The notes below the pieces were generated by a model that saw only the letters and a program-made list of their open reading frames with translations, did no database searches and was not told the DNA's origin. A DNA stretch of 64,000 bases from Brevundimonas sp. GTDB taxonomy: Bacteria; Pseudomonadota; Alphaproteobacteria; Caulobacterales; Caulobacteraceae. The stretch covers positions 1 through 64,000 of the forward strand of contig SCVB01000101.1 of NCBI GenBank assembly GCA_004296955.1. Reading direction: 5' to 3'. Numbering within the stretch: the stretch's first letter is position 1; each line of letters opens with the position of its first letter. Position numbers and translations under genes: made by a program. Shown here in pieces: positions 40,047 to 49,894 of the stretch.

Positions 40047-40106
40047 CCTCGCTTCCTTGTTGGGCCGCGGTCACAGGGCTCCGCCCTGTCGACCCGACGC
40101 GGCCAG

Positions 40107-40196
40107 GCGCTCAAGCAGCGAGCCGCCGCGCGGCGAGCGGTAGCGCTCCAACCCGCGCTCAAGCAGCGAGCGACCGCGTCGCGAGCGTTAGCGCCC
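40107..40196. repeat. REP-like repeat, two tandem copies
   Basis: Two head-to-tail copies (40107-40149 and 40155-40196) of GCGCTCAAGCAGCGAG followed by a GC-rich hairpin and GnTAGCGC. They match the repeat after secA (inverted) and the one at 51974-52014. They sit between convergent genes and end at the priA stop codon. Confidence 0.75.
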
Positions 40197-42358
40197 TAAA
40201 GGAAGCTGTACGGGTCCACGTCCACCGACAGCCGCACCGAGGCCGGGACCTTCACCCGCGCCAGCCAGGCGCGCAGGAAGCCCTGCAGATCGACGTCGCG
40301 GTCGGCGCGGACCAGCAGCCGCTTGCGCCGCCGGCCGCGCACCAGGGCCAGGGGGGCGTCGGCGGGGCCATAGACTTCCAGACGCTCCGCATTGGGAATG
40401 GAACCGGCCAGTTCGCGCGCCAGCTTCTCCACCGCGACCGCATTTTCACTCGACAGGATGATCGCCGCCAACCGGCCCCAGGGCGGCAGGAAGGCCGCCT
40501 CGCGTTCCGCCAGTTCGGCGGCGACGAAGGCGTCGCGGTCGCCGGCCGCCAGCGCCTTCAGCACCGGGTGCTCGGGGGTCCAGGTCTGCAGTATGGCCCG
40601 GCCCGGCCTGTCGGCCCGTCCGGCCCGGCCGGTCGCCTGGGTCAGCAGCTGGAAGGTCCGCTCCGCCGCCCGCAGGTCCCCGCCGCGCAGGCCGAGATCG
40701 GCGTCGACCACGCCGACCAGCGTCAGAAGGGGGAAGTTGTGGCCCTTGGCCGCCGCCTGGGTGGCGACCAGGATGTCGATCTCGCCGTCGGTCATGCGCT
40801 GGATCAGGGCCCGGGCGGAGCGGGCGTCAGGCGTGGTGTCGGAGCTGAACACCGCCGTCCGCGCATCCGGGAACAGCTGGCGCACCTCCTCCTCGACCCG
40901 TTCGACCCCCGGACCGACCGAGACCAGGCTGTCGACCGCGCCGCAGGCGGGACAGTGTTTCGGCCGCGCCATGGTGAAACCGGTCAGGTGGCAGATCAGT
41001 CGTCCGGTGTAGCGATGCTCGACCAGCCAGCTGTCGGTGTCGGGCGCCGTCAGCCGGTGGCCGCAGGTCCGGCACAGGACGACGGGGGCATAGCCGCGCC
41101 GGTTGAGGAACAGCAGGGTCTGCTCGCCCCGCATCAGGGTCTCGCCGATGGCCTCGCGCAGGGGCTGCGACAGCCAGGTCTGGGGATCGGGCGGGCACTG
41201 GCGCAGGTCCAGCAAGGTCACCTCGGGCAGCAGCGCCGCCCCGTGCCGCGCGGCCAGCTTGAGCCAGCCGTAGCGGCCCTGGTGCGCGTTCCACAGCGTC
41301 TCCAGCGACGGCGTGGCCGAGGCCAGCACCACCGTCGCCCCCTCGATCCGCGCCCGCGCCACGGCCAGGTCGCGGCCGTGGTAGACCAGCCCTTCGTCCT
41401 GCTTGAACGAACCGTCGTGCTCCTCGTCCACCACCAGCAGGCGCAGGTTCACATAGGGCAGGAACAGGGCCGAGCGGGCCCCGACCACGATGTTGCACCG
41501 GCCCGCGACCACGGCCTCCCAGACCTGGCGCCGGCGCGGCGGGGCGACCCCGGAATGCCATTCGGCCGGGGCCGCGCCGAAACGGGCGGTGATGCGGGCG
41601 ATCAGGTCCTGGGTCAGGGCGATCTCGGGCAGCAGGATCAGGATCTGCGCCGCCGGATCGGCCTTCAGCGTCCGCGCCGCCGCCTCCAGATAGGCCTCGG
41701 TCTTGCCCGAACCGGTGACCCCGTCGAGCAGGAAGGGGGCGAAGCCGCCCTTGCCCGTGGCGTCTGCGATCGCCGTCGCGGCCGCCGCCTGGTCGGGGTT
41801 GAGCGCCGCCGGGGCGTGATCCGGGTCGGGCGGGTCGAAGGCGGCCACGGCCTCGATCTCGATCGTCTCCAGCACCCCCTCGTCCAGCAGACCCCTGACC
41901 ACCCCGGACGAGACCCCCGCCGCCCGGGCCAGATCCGGGCCGGGCATCGACCTCTGGCCCAGCGCCTCGAGCACCGCCGTGCGCGCCGCCGTGAGCTTGG
42001 CGGGCGCGCGGTCGCCGACCCGCCGCACCCGACGTTCGGGCCGGGGCCGGGGCGCGCGCAGCCCCTTGAGCGCCGCCGCCGCCATCTCGCCCGGCGCGCT
42101 CAGCGTCCAGCGCGCGGCCCATTCGACGAAGTCCACGGTGCGTTCGGGCAGGCGCGGGTCGTCCAGCACATGGTCGATCGCCTTGAGACGCCGGTTCGAG
42201 CCGGTCGTCTCGCGCGCCTCGGACACCACCCCCCGCAGCAGCCGCGGCCCCAGCGGCACGGCGACCTGATCGCCGCGCGCCACGTCCATGCCTTCGGGCA
42301 CCTCATAGTCGAAGGCCTCGGGCACCGGGAGCGGGATGAGGACGCTGGCGACTTTCAC
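40196..42358 (-). CDS. priA: Primosomal protein N' (PriA helicase)
   Basis: 3'-5' helicase that restarts stalled replication forks, 720 residues from a GTG at 42358. The N-terminal 3'BD reads [18 protein letters not shown]. Walker A is [11 protein letters not shown] and DEEH is the Walker B. The C-terminal helicase motifs include [18 protein letters not shown] and [13 protein letters not shown]. The zinc region is reduced: CRTC, a single C (LICHLTGF) and CPAC remain, while the second pair reads APDTD. An open frame continues upstream over the transaldolase gene and is not coding. Confidence 0.95.
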   Translation of the reverse strand: MKVASVLIPLPVPEAFDYEVPEGMDVARGDQVAVPLGPRLLRGVVSEARETTGSNRRLKAIDHVLDDPRLPERTVDFVEWAARWTLSAPGEMAAAALKGLRAPRPRPERRVRRVGDRAPAKLTAARTAVLEALGQRSMPGPDLARAAGVSSGVVRGLLDEGVLETIEIEAVAAFDPPDPDHAPAALNPDQAAAATAIADATGKGGFAPFLLDGVTGSGKTEAYLEAAARTLKADPAAQILILLPEIALTQDLIARITARFGAAPAEWHSGVAPPRRRQVWEAVVAGRCNIVVGARSALFLPYVNLRLLVVDEEHDGSFKQDEGLVYHGRDLAVARARIEGATVVLASATPSLETLWNAHQGRYGWLKLAARHGAALLPEVTLLDLRQCPPDPQTWLSQPLREAIGETLMRGEQTLLFLNRRGYAPVVLCRTCGHRLTAPDTDSWLVEHRYTGRLICHLTGFTMARPKHCPACGAVDSLVSVGPGVERVEEEVRQLFPDARTAVFSSDTTPDARSARALIQRMTDGEIDILVATQAAAKGHNFPLLTLVGVVDADLGLRGGDLRAAERTFQLLTQATGRAGRADRPGRAILQTWTPEHPVLKALAAGDRDAFVAAELAEREAAFLPPWGRLAAIILSSENAVAVEKLARELAGSIPNAERLEVYGPADAPLALVRGRRRKRLLVRADRDVDLQGFLRAWLARVKVPASVRLSVDVDPYSFL

Positions 42359-42388
42359 CGTCCTTCGCGCTCCGCTAGAGAGACCGAC

Positions 42389-43042
42389 ATGAAACTCTTC
42401 CTCGACACAGCCGACGTCGCCGTCATCCGGGACATGGTCCCCACCGGCATGGTGGACGGCGTCACCACCAATCCCTCGCTGATCGCCAAATCCGGTCGCA
42501 ACATCGCCGAGGTCATCGCCGAAATCTGCGCCCTGGTCGAGGGCCCGATCTCGGCCGAGGCCGTGGCGACCGATTTCCAGACCATGGTGAAGGAAGGCGA
42601 CAAGCTCGCCGCCATCGCCCCCAATGTGGTCGTGAAGCTGCCCCTGACGTGGGACGGGCTGCGCGCCGCGCGGGCGTTCGCCGACAAGGGAATCAGGACC
42701 AACGTCACCCTGTGCTTCTCGGCCGCCCAGGCCATGCTGGCCGCCAAGGCCGGCGCCACCTTCATCTCGCCCTTCGTCGGCCGGCTGGAGGACCACGGCG
42801 CCGACGGAATCGGCCTGCTGGAGGAAATCCGCGTCCTCTATGACGTGCACGGCTTCGACACGCAGATTCTGGCCGCCAGCCTGCGCAATCCGGGCCATGT
42901 CAGCGCCGCCGCGGTGGCCGGCGCCGACGCCGCGACCATTCCGGCCGACGTTTTCAAGGCCCTGGTCAAGCACCCGTTAACCGACAAGGGGCTTGATGCC
43001 TTCCTGGCGGACTGGGGCAAGACCGGCCAGTCGATCCTGTAG
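42389..43042 (+). CDS. tal: Transaldolase / fructose-6-phosphate aldolase (small type)
   Basis: Class I aldolase of 217 residues, the TalC/Fsa-sized transaldolase. The N-terminus is [16 protein letters not shown], with [11 protein letters not shown]. The Schiff-base lysine is K83 in [11 protein letters not shown], and LRNPGHV and [14 protein letters not shown] follow. It acts in the non-oxidative pentose phosphate pathway or cleaves fructose 6-phosphate; sequence alone does not separate these. It is divergent from priA with 30 bp between starts. Confidence 0.93.
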   Translation: MKLFLDTADVAVIRDMVPTGMVDGVTTNPSLIAKSGRNIAEVIAEICALVEGPISAEAVATDFQTMVKEGDKLAAIAPNVVVKLPLTWDGLRAARAFADKGIRTNVTLCFSAAQAMLAAKAGATFISPFVGRLEDHGADGIGLLEEIRVLYDVHGFDTQILAASLRNPGHVSAAAVAGADAATIPADVFKALVKHPLTDKGLDAFLADWGKTGQSIL

Positions 43043-43063
43043 CGTCACCTCGAGGAGAGGTCT

Positions 43064-43768
43064 TTGAGCGGCAAGCCTGACCCCTCCCCGACGCCGCCGG
43101 CCGAGCCGCACTGGCCGGAGATCCGCGCCTGGCTGCAGGCCAATCCCCAGACCCTGCTGGACGACCGCTCCCTGCTCGAGGAGATCGGCCTGAAGCCGCA
43201 CGGCCGCAATGTCGTGGAGTTCGGCCGCGCCGCCCTGACCAGGCTGGAGGAGGCCGCCGAGCGCGAGGCCGACGCCCGCAAGCGCATCGAATCCATCGCC
43301 CGGGCCAATTTCGCCGCCCAGACCCAGACCCATGTCGCCGCCCTTGACCTGATGGAGGCCCGCAATCCCTCCGATCTCGCCCGCCGCCTCGACGCGGTGG
43401 CGCAAGGGCGGTTCGGCCTGGCCGGCGCGGCCATCGCCCTGGAGAAGCCCGGCGGCGTGCCGTTCGGCTGGCGCGGACTCGAGGTCGGCGGGGTCGACGC
43501 CCTGCTGGGCGAGCATGGCCTGACCTGGCTGGGCCCCAATTTCGACGGCCTGAACCTGTTCGGCGCCGCCGAGGATCAGGTGAGGTCGGTCGCCCTGATC
43601 CGCATGGCGCCGCAATTCCCGGGGGCCGACGTTCCCGCCCGTCACGCCATCTGCGCCTTCGGCTCGCCCGAGGACGACGGCTTCACCCCCACCATGGGCT
43701 GCGAACTGGTGGCCTTCATCGCCCGGGTGGTGGAACGGACCGCCGAGCGATGGCCGATTCTCAACTAG
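43064..43768 (+). CDS. DUF484 family protein
   Basis: A 234-residue DUF484 protein: a helical N-terminus (IRAWLQANPQTLLDDRSLLEEIGL), a coiled coil (about 60-95) and a GAF-like C-terminal domain (FGAAEDQVRSVALIRM). The family is regularly next to xerC and may assist recombination or division, but no activity is known. The start is a TTG at 43064 with a strong GAGGAGAGG about 3-10 nt upstream. It overlaps xerC by 19 bp. Confidence 0.9.
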   Translation: MSGKPDPSPTPPAEPHWPEIRAWLQANPQTLLDDRSLLEEIGLKPHGRNVVEFGRAALTRLEEAAEREADARKRIESIARANFAAQTQTHVAALDLMEARNPSDLARRLDAVAQGRFGLAGAAIALEKPGGVPFGWRGLEVGGVDALLGEHGLTWLGPNFDGLNLFGAAEDQVRSVALIRMAPQFPGADVPARHAICAFGSPEDDGFTPTMGCELVAFIARVVERTAERWPILN

Positions 43769-44694
43769 AGGGGCCGCGCTTGACCGCGTCCGAGGCCCTG
43801 ACGGCCTGGCTGGAGCATCTGGCCCACGAACGGCGGCTGGCCCCCAATACGCTGGAAGCCTACGGCCGCATCGGCCGGCTGTATCTCGCCTTTCTGGAGC
43901 AGCACCGCGGCGGGCCGCAGGGGCTGGCCGACCTTGGCACGGTGACCGCTGCCGAGGTCCGCGGCCATCTGGCCGAGCGCCGCTCCGGCGACCATCCCCT
44001 CGCGGCCCGGTCGATCAGCCAGACCCTGTCGGCCATCCGCGCCTTCCATGGCTTCCTTGACCGCCGCTGCGCCACGCCGGCGCCGCAGCTGACGCTGGTG
44101 CGGGGACCGCGGATCAAGCCGTCCCTGCCCCGCCCGGTCAGCGAGGACCAGGCCCGAGGCCTGTTGCAGGAGACCGACGCCGATCCGGACGCCGAGGCCT
44201 GGGAGGCGGCCCGCGACCGCGCCGTCCTGACCCTGCTCTACGGCTGCGGCCTGCGTATCTCGGAAGGCCTGTCCCTGCTCCGCTCGGACGCGCCCCTGCC
44301 GGAGACGCTGCGCATCGTCGGCAAGGGCGGCAAGACCCGGCTGGCTCCGGTCCTGCCGGCCGTGCGCGAGGCGGTGGACGGTTATCTGGCCCTGCAGCCG
44401 TTTCCGCTCTCCCCCGGCGACGCCCTGTTCCGCGCCCGCCGCGGCGGGCCGCTGGGGCCGCGTCAGGTCCAGGCCATGGTCCAGCGCCTGCGCGGCCGGC
44501 TTGGCCTGCCGGCCTCGGCGACCCCGCACGCCCTGCGCCACAGCTTCGCCACCCATCTGCTCGGGGCCGGGGCCGACCTGCGTTCGATCCAGGAGCTGCT
44601 GGGCCACGCCAGCCTGTCGACGACCCAGAAATACACGGCCGTCGACGCCCGGCGCCTGCTCGACGCCTATTCCGCCGCCCATCCAAGAGGCTGA
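43750..44694 (+). CDS. xerC: Tyrosine recombinase XerC
   Basis: Site-specific recombinase that resolves chromosome dimers at dif with XerD. It has 314 residues: an N-terminal SAM-like core-binding domain (about 14-110) and a catalytic domain. The active-site set is complete: R169 (GLRISE), K192/K195 in GKGGKTR, H260 and R263 (PHALRHSFATHLL), H286 (LLGHASLS) and Y295 (KYTAVD). Its position after priA, tal and DUF484 is the usual chromosomal context, so it is the housekeeping XerC, not a mobile integrase. Confidence 0.95.
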   Translation: MADSQLEGPRLTASEALTAWLEHLAHERRLAPNTLEAYGRIGRLYLAFLEQHRGGPQGLADLGTVTAAEVRGHLAERRSGDHPLAARSISQTLSAIRAFHGFLDRRCATPAPQLTLVRGPRIKPSLPRPVSEDQARGLLQETDADPDAEAWEAARDRAVLTLLYGCGLRISEGLSLLRSDAPLPETLRIVGKGGKTRLAPVLPAVREAVDGYLALQPFPLSPGDALFRARRGGPLGPRQVQAMVQRLRGRLGLPASATPHALRHSFATHLLGAGADLRSIQELLGHASLSTTQKYTAVDARRLLDAYSAAHPRG

Positions 44695-44768
44695 ACGGCC
44701 CCGGGCTGGTCAGCGTCCCTGAACGCGGTACAGTGACGCTCAAAACCGCTTGGGAGGCGGCGCTGAGC

Positions 44769-45764
44769 GTGAGTGATTTTCAGGGCCTTGACCGCCGCGG
44801 TCTCGTCGCCGGTTTGCTCGCGGCCTGCGGGCTCGGCGGCGCGTCGGCTGTCGCGGCGCAGGAAGCCGGGCCGGACGCCGGGACGCAGCCGATCCAGTTG
44901 CTGACCAACCTCTTCACCCGGGTCGGGGCGGCCGTCTTCATCAACGGGCGCGGGCCCTTCACCTTCGTCATCGACACGGGCGCCGGCACGACCTCGATCG
45001 CCGAAAGCCTGGCGGACGCCCTGGAGTTGCCGCCGCTGCAGTCCGTGCTGGTGCATGGCATCACCGAGGCGCGCATCACGCGCAGCGTCGCGGTGAGCCG
45101 GCTTCAGCTCAGCGGACTGGGCTTCCGCGACCTGACCTGTCCGGTGTTTCCGCGCGAACAACTGGGCGCCGACGGCCTGATCGGGCTCGACGTGCTGGGA
45201 CGGTTCCGGCTGCGGTTCGACGTCGTGCGGCGTTCGGCCAGCCTGACCATTCGCGGCGTCAGCGTGGTCACGGGCGGCGACATGCAGACCGGCTCGCGCA
45301 TTCGCCGCGAAGGCCTGCGCGCCGTGCCCGGCCGCTTCGGCCAGATGATGCTGACCCAGGTGACGGTCGACGGCGAGCCGACCGTCGCCTTCATCGACAG
45401 CGGGGCCCAGTATTCCATCGGCAATCTCGCGCTGCGGCGGGCCGTCGCCGCACGGCGAAGGGATGGCGGCCGGCTGGCGCGGCAGGTGCCCATCTACGGC
45501 GTGACGGGCCAGAGCCTGAGCGCGGACCTGGCCGGCATCGACGACCTGCGGCTGGGCGCGACCCGGCTGGGCGCCACCCCCATGCTGTTCGCCGACCTGC
45601 ACTGTTTCGAGACCCTGGGCCTCAGCGACCGGCCGGCCCTGCTGATCGGCGCCGACCTCCTGGGCCGGTTCCGGGAAGTCGTCCTGGATTTCCCCGGCGA
45701 CACGGTGACCTTCTCCGGCCTGCGTCGCCAGTCCACGCGGACGCTGGAGTTATCGACCCCCTGA
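44769..45764 (+). CDS. Retropepsin-like aspartyl protease, two-domain, exported
   Basis: About 331 residues from the GTG at 44769, which has GGGAGG upstream; a GTG at 44733 would add 12. The N-terminus has a twin-arginine-like signal (DRRGLVAGLLAACGLGG...AVAAQ). Two pepsin/retropepsin-type halves follow, with catalytic motifs VIDTGAGTT and FIDSGAQYS. The G-containing flap-like and GLIGLDVLGRF / LLIGADLLGRF strands repeat in each half. It is a probable periplasmic aspartic peptidase; the substrate is unknown. It converges on lpd with a 6-bp gap. Confidence 0.82.
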   Translation: MSDFQGLDRRGLVAGLLAACGLGGASAVAAQEAGPDAGTQPIQLLTNLFTRVGAAVFINGRGPFTFVIDTGAGTTSIAESLADALELPPLQSVLVHGITEARITRSVAVSRLQLSGLGFRDLTCPVFPREQLGADGLIGLDVLGRFRLRFDVVRRSASLTIRGVSVVTGGDMQTGSRIRREGLRAVPGRFGQMMLTQVTVDGEPTVAFIDSGAQYSIGNLALRRAVAARRRDGGRLARQVPIYGVTGQSLSADLAGIDDLRLGATRLGATPMLFADLHCFETLGLSDRPALLIGADLLGRFREVVLDFPGDTVTFSGLRRQSTRTLELSTP

Positions 45765-45770
45765 GGCCGC

Positions 45771-47189
45771 TCAGGCCTGCATCGTCCAGCCCTCGACGCC
45801 CATGGCCGCCTGTTTGACGGCTTCCGAGCGCGTGGGGTGCGGATGGCAGATGCGGGCGACGTCTTCCGAGGCGCCGCCGAAGGCCATGGCCACGCAGGCC
45901 TCGCCGATCATCTCGCCGGCCTGTGGGCCCATGATGTGGACGCCGAGGATGCGATCGGTCGTCGCGTCGGCCAACACCTTGGCGAAGCCGTCGGTCTCGT
46001 GGTTGATCTTGGCCCGGCTATTGGCGCTGAACGGGAATTTCCCGACCTTGTAGGCGACGCCGGCGGCCTTCAGCTGGTCCTCGGTCTGGCCGACCCAGGC
46101 GACCTCGGGGGCCGTGTAGACCACGCTGGGGACCAGGTTGTAGTCGACGTGGCCGGCCTTGCCCGCGATCAGTTCGATGACCGCCACCGAGTCCTCCTCG
46201 GCCTTGTGCGCCAGCATCGGGCCGTGGGTGACGTCGCCGATGACCCAGACGCCGTCGGCGCCGGTGCGGAAATGGTCGTTGTCGAGGAAGCCGCGCTTGT
46301 CGGGCGTGACCCCGACCGTCTCCAGGCCCAGACCTTCGGTGTAGGGTCGGCGACCGATGGCCACCAGGACGACGTCGCCCTTCAGCGTCTCGGCGGCTCC
46401 GCCGGCGGCCGGTTCAACGGTCAGTTCGACGCCGTCCTTCGACGATTTCGCCGCCGTCACCTTCGACCCCAGTTTGAAGGTCATGCCCTGTTTGGTCAGG
46501 CTGCGCTGGAAGGCCTTGGCGAGATCGGCGTCCATGCCGGGGGTGATGCGGTCGAGGTATTCCACCACCGTCACCTGCGCCCCCAGCCGGCGCCAGACCG
46601 AGCCCAGCTCCAGGCCGATGATGCCGGCGCCGACGACGATCAAATGCTTCGGCACGGCCGGCAGCGACAGGGCGCCGGTCGAATCCACCACCTTGCCGTC
46701 CTCGAAGGCCACGCCCGGCAGGGGGGTGGGCTCGGAGCCGGTGGCGATGACGATGTCCTTCGCCGCAAGAATGCTTACCGAGCCGTCGGCGGCGGTGACC
46801 TCGACCTTGCCCGGGCCGACGATGCGGCCGCGGCCCCGGACCCAGTCGACCTTGTTCTTCTTGAACAGGAATTCGATGCCCTTGGTCAGGGCGGTCACGC
46901 TCTCCGACTTCTGGGCCATCATCTGGGCCAGGTTCAGTTTCGGCGTCACCTCGATGCCGAGGCCGGCGAATTCCTTGCCCGCCATCTCGTAGAGTTCGGA
47001 GGCATGCAGCAGGGCCTTGGACGGCATACAGCCGACGTTCAGGCAGGTGCCGCCCAGGGTCTCGCGCATCTCGATGCAGGCGGCCGTGAGGCCCAGCTGA
47101 CCCGCCCGTATGGCCGCATTGTACCCGCCCGGACCGCCGCCGATGATGACGACGTCATAGGAGGCGCTGGGAGCGGCGGCTTCGGCCAT
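45771..47189 (-). CDS. lpd: Dihydrolipoyl dehydrogenase (E3)
   Basis: FAD enzyme that reoxidises dihydrolipoamide in 2-oxoacid dehydrogenase complexes, 472 residues. The FAD fold is VVIIGGGPGGYNAAIRAGQLG, the redox disulfide is C49/C54 in GGTCLNVGCMPSK, the NAD fold is LIVVGAGIIGLELGSVWRRLG, and the catalytic His-Glu is in HPHPTRSEAV. The E1 and E2 genes are not in the window. Confidence 0.97.
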   Translation of the reverse strand: MAEAAAPSASYDVVIIGGGPGGYNAAIRAGQLGLTAACIEMRETLGGTCLNVGCMPSKALLHASELYEMAGKEFAGLGIEVTPKLNLAQMMAQKSESVTALTKGIEFLFKKNKVDWVRGRGRIVGPGKVEVTAADGSVSILAAKDIVIATGSEPTPLPGVAFEDGKVVDSTGALSLPAVPKHLIVVGAGIIGLELGSVWRRLGAQVTVVEYLDRITPGMDADLAKAFQRSLTKQGMTFKLGSKVTAAKSSKDGVELTVEPAAGGAAETLKGDVVLVAIGRRPYTEGLGLETVGVTPDKRGFLDNDHFRTGADGVWVIGDVTHGPMLAHKAEEDSVAVIELIAGKAGHVDYNLVPSVVYTAPEVAWVGQTEDQLKAAGVAYKVGKFPFSANSRAKINHETDGFAKVLADATTDRILGVHIMGPQAGEMIGEACVAMAFGGASEDVARICHPHPTRSEAVKQAAMGVEGWTMQA

Positions 47190-47301
47190 GGGATCTCTCT
47201 GTCGTGGGCGCGGGAAGGCGCGCGGAACCTAGCGGTCCGTCCGCGAGGGTCAACCGCCGCGCCGCATATAGGCGGCTTCGCCGCCCTTCGCAGCCGAGGG
47301 A

Positions 47302-47787
47302 TCAGAAATTCAGCTGGCCGGCTTCGCGCTTGCGCCGGATGCGCCGCCCCGCGACGACCACCAGCACGCCCAGCAGGAACAGGCCGCCCAGCACCAGCCA
47401 AAGCGGATCGACCGGCAGGCCGCCCATGCCCTCGGGCGCGGCCATGGTGGTGGGGCCGGCCGAGCGGGCGGCGTCGCCTCCGCCCTGTTGCATCGCCAGC
47501 CGGAGCACGGCGTCGGCGATGAAGCCGAGGAAATAGGCCACGGCGGCCTTCGGATTCCCGGCCCCCAGCATCAGGGCGGCGACCAGATACAAACCCACGG
47601 CCCCGGCCCACAGCGTCCAGGCGGGCAGGAAGCCGAACAGCTCGCCGCCGGACTGGGCCTCGGCGCCCATGCGGGACGCAGCCACGTCGGGTCCGGCGCC
47701 CTCGAGGAAGGGAGAGATGAACGGCCAGGCCAGCCAGCCGGCGTAGCCGACGACGGCCAGCGCCACGATGAATCGCAACAGCTTCAT
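47302..47787 (-). CDS. Hypothetical membrane protein
   Basis: A 161-residue protein with about four hydrophobic segments (about 5-28, 54-78, 80-97 and 126-147) and a basic C-terminal tail (GRRIRRKREAG). No family is recognised. It is downstream of the PAS kinase on the same strand (65-bp gap) and 112 bp upstream of the lpd start. Confidence 0.6.
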   Translation of the reverse strand: MKLLRFIVALAVVGYAGWLAWPFISPFLEGAGPDVAASRMGAEAQSGGELFGFLPAWTLWAGAVGLYLVAALMLGAGNPKAAVAYFLGFIADAVLRLAMQQGGGDAARSAGPTTMAAPEGMGGLPVDPLWLVLGGLFLLGVLVVVAGRRIRRKREAGQLNF

Positions 47788-47852
47788 AGAGAACCTCCCG
47801 CCCCCGCGTTAACCACCATACCCCGCCCCGGAGAACAGCGAAAGGCGGCGGC

Positions 47853-49646
47853 TCAGCCCGCGCTGGGCAGGGTGATGGACACCTCGGCCCCCTCGCCCGG
47901 GGCGCTGTCGATCGACAGGGTTCCGCCGGACTGGCGGGCGAAGGCGTAGGCCTGGGACAGGCCGAGGCCCGCCGCGCCCTCGCGGGTGGTGAAGAAGGGT
48001 TCGACCGCGCGGGCGGCGAGGTCGCGGTCCATGCCCGGACCGCTGTCGCGGACGCTCAGACGCACCCCGCCCTCGAGCATGGTCTCCAGCCGGACGGCCA
48101 CCGAGCCCCGGCCGGCGACGGCGTCGACGGCGTTCCGGGTCAGCCCCCGGACCGCGCCCTCGAAGGCGACGGGATCCAGCCGCACGGGAGCCTCTCCGGA
48201 CGGCCCCTCGATCATCAGGTCGACCCCCGGTCCGCCCATGGCGCGCAGTCGCGTCTCCATGCCGCGCAGCAGGACGCCGGCGTCGAGGACGCGCAGCACC
48301 GGCTCGTCGTCGCCCTGCGAGAAGGCGGTCAGGCGCCGGGTCAGCAGTTCGCCCCTCTGGCCCGCGGCCAGGGCGGCCTGGCCGATGCGGCGCACCCGGG
48401 CCGGGTCGTCGGCCTGGCGCAACATCATGTCGAGCGCCCCGGTCATGACCCCCAGCAGGGCGTTGAAGTCGTGCGCCAGCCCCCCGGTCAGGCGGCCGAC
48501 GCTTTCCATGCGGCGCCCCCCGGCCAGTTCGGCCTCGGCGTCCTCGGCGGCCTTGCGCGCGGCCTCGTGCGCGGCCCGGGCCTCCTCGCGGGCGGCGGCG
48601 GCGGCGGCGAGCGCCTCGGCGGCTTCGCGGCGGGCGGCCTCGGCGGCCTCGCGCAGGGCGAGGGTTTCGTCGGAGACGACCTCGGGCGCGTCCGCGTTCT
48701 CCACGATGACAGGTTCCGCCACAGCCGCGGCCGCGGGTTCGGCGCGTTCTCCGGCCAGCAGCAGGGCGTCCACGCGGCCGTCGGCGTCGGTCAGCGGCAG
48801 CATCGACCAGCGGATGCCCTCGTCGGCGCCCTGGCGCGAGATGAAGGGCTCGGCCTCGCCGGCCGGCGCCGACAGGGCGGCGCGCAGGGCCTGGCGGCCT
48901 TCGACGCGTTCTTCCTCGGCCAGGAACAGGTCGGCGAAGTCGCCGTCAGCCTCGTTGCGGCCCAGCACCAGCAGGGCGGTGCGGTTGGCTTCGCGGACCC
49001 GGCCGTCGGCGCCCACGACCACCAGGGCGCTGGACGCGGCGTCGAACACCCGGCGGGTCAGTCCGTCGGACGGCGCCGCCGCGGGCTCCGGCAGGATGAC
49101 TTCAGGCGTCTGCAGGCTTTCGGTCTCGACGATGGCGGCGGTCGAGCCGGTGATCTGGCCCAGTTCGTTCTCGATCGGCATGGCCGTGACCGAGACCAGC
49201 ATCTTGCGGCGCGAGGCCGGATTGGCGAGCAGGTGCTGGAAGCCCCGCACCGTCTGGCCGCGCAGGGCGCGGGCGCTGGGCAGCAGGTCCGGCGGCACCG
49301 GCCGGCCGTCGGGGAAGGTGATCCCCCATGTGGCCGAGTGGAAGCGCAGCCCGATCAGTTCGGCGTCCTTGCGGCCCAGAAGCTGGTGGGCGGCGCGGTT
49401 GGCGAAGACGAATTTGCCCTGTTTGTCGGTCTCGACGAGGGCCACGGGAATGGCGTTCAGGGTCTCGAACAGGCGCTTCTGGGAATCGTCGGCGACGCGC
49501 TGGACCAGATCGAGCTGGTCCGAGGCGCTGACATGGCGCGTGCGGTTCCGGAAGGCGAACCACAGGGCGACCAGCCCCACAGCCCAACCCACGGCCGCCG
49601 CCGCGCCCAACACCCACATCCAGTTCACCTGGCCTTCGAGAAACAT
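47853..49646 (-). CDS. PAS-containing sensor histidine kinase
   Basis: A 597-residue kinase with an N-terminal membrane anchor (about 11-31), PAS domain 1 (about 55-175) and PAS domain 2 (about 196-298). An Ala/Glu/Arg-rich coiled coil (about 328-377) follows, then a dimerisation region with phospho-acceptor H392 in GGLAHDFNALLGVM, and a HATPase_c with DSGPGM and GAAGLGLSQAYAF. The GGxAHDFN class usually carries a C-terminal receiver, which is missing here, and no response regulator is adjacent. The ATG at 49646 gives the membrane anchor at the N-terminus; the longer frame to 49793 adds a basic stretch only. Confidence 0.85.
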   Translation of the reverse strand: MFLEGQVNWMWVLGAAAAVGWAVGLVALWFAFRNRTRHVSASDQLDLVQRVADDSQKRLFETLNAIPVALVETDKQGKFVFANRAAHQLLGRKDAELIGLRFHSATWGITFPDGRPVPPDLLPSARALRGQTVRGFQHLLANPASRRKMLVSVTAMPIENELGQITGSTAAIVETESLQTPEVILPEPAAAPSDGLTRRVFDAASSALVVVGADGRVREANRTALLVLGRNEADGDFADLFLAEEERVEGRQALRAALSAPAGEAEPFISRQGADEGIRWSMLPLTDADGRVDALLLAGERAEPAAAAVAEPVIVENADAPEVVSDETLALREAAEAARREAAEALAAAAAAREEARAAHEAARKAAEDAEAELAGGRRMESVGRLTGGLAHDFNALLGVMTGALDMMLRQADDPARVRRIGQAALAAGQRGELLTRRLTAFSQGDDEPVLRVLDAGVLLRGMETRLRAMGGPGVDLMIEGPSGEAPVRLDPVAFEGAVRGLTRNAVDAVAGRGSVAVRLETMLEGGVRLSVRDSGPGMDRDLAARAVEPFFTTREGAAGLGLSQAYAFARQSGGTLSIDSAPGEGAEVSITLPSAG

Positions 49647-49894
49647 GCGACCCGACTGTCCCGTTCTGGCGCCACGCGCGCCCATCCGGGAGACACCTTG
49701 CAAACGGCGAACCGAACCGGCCCGCTTTCGCCCCGAAGGCGACCTAGCCGGGCTTGGGCGCGCGGTCCAGCGTCCCGTGCCGGATCGGCGCAACCGAAAG
49801 GGGCCGGGGGTCGCCGCCCGGCCGGCCGGACATTCAATTCATCGACCGACGCGCCATCCGAACCGCCCCAGATCCCTGGGCGCCGCCCCAAGCT

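Noticed and set aside
39803..42388. Plus-strand frame spanning from the cyclotransferase gene into the transaldolase gene
   Set aside because: It is open only because it mirrors priA; the transaldolase starts at 42389 with its own ribosome-binding site.
42359..42973. N-terminal extension of priA by about 205 codons
   Set aside because: It would cover the transaldolase gene in antisense; the GTG at 42358 gives the exact PriA N-terminus.
43750..44694. XerC as a phage or island integrase
   Set aside because: Context with DUF484, transaldolase and priA and the length are those of the housekeeping recombinase.
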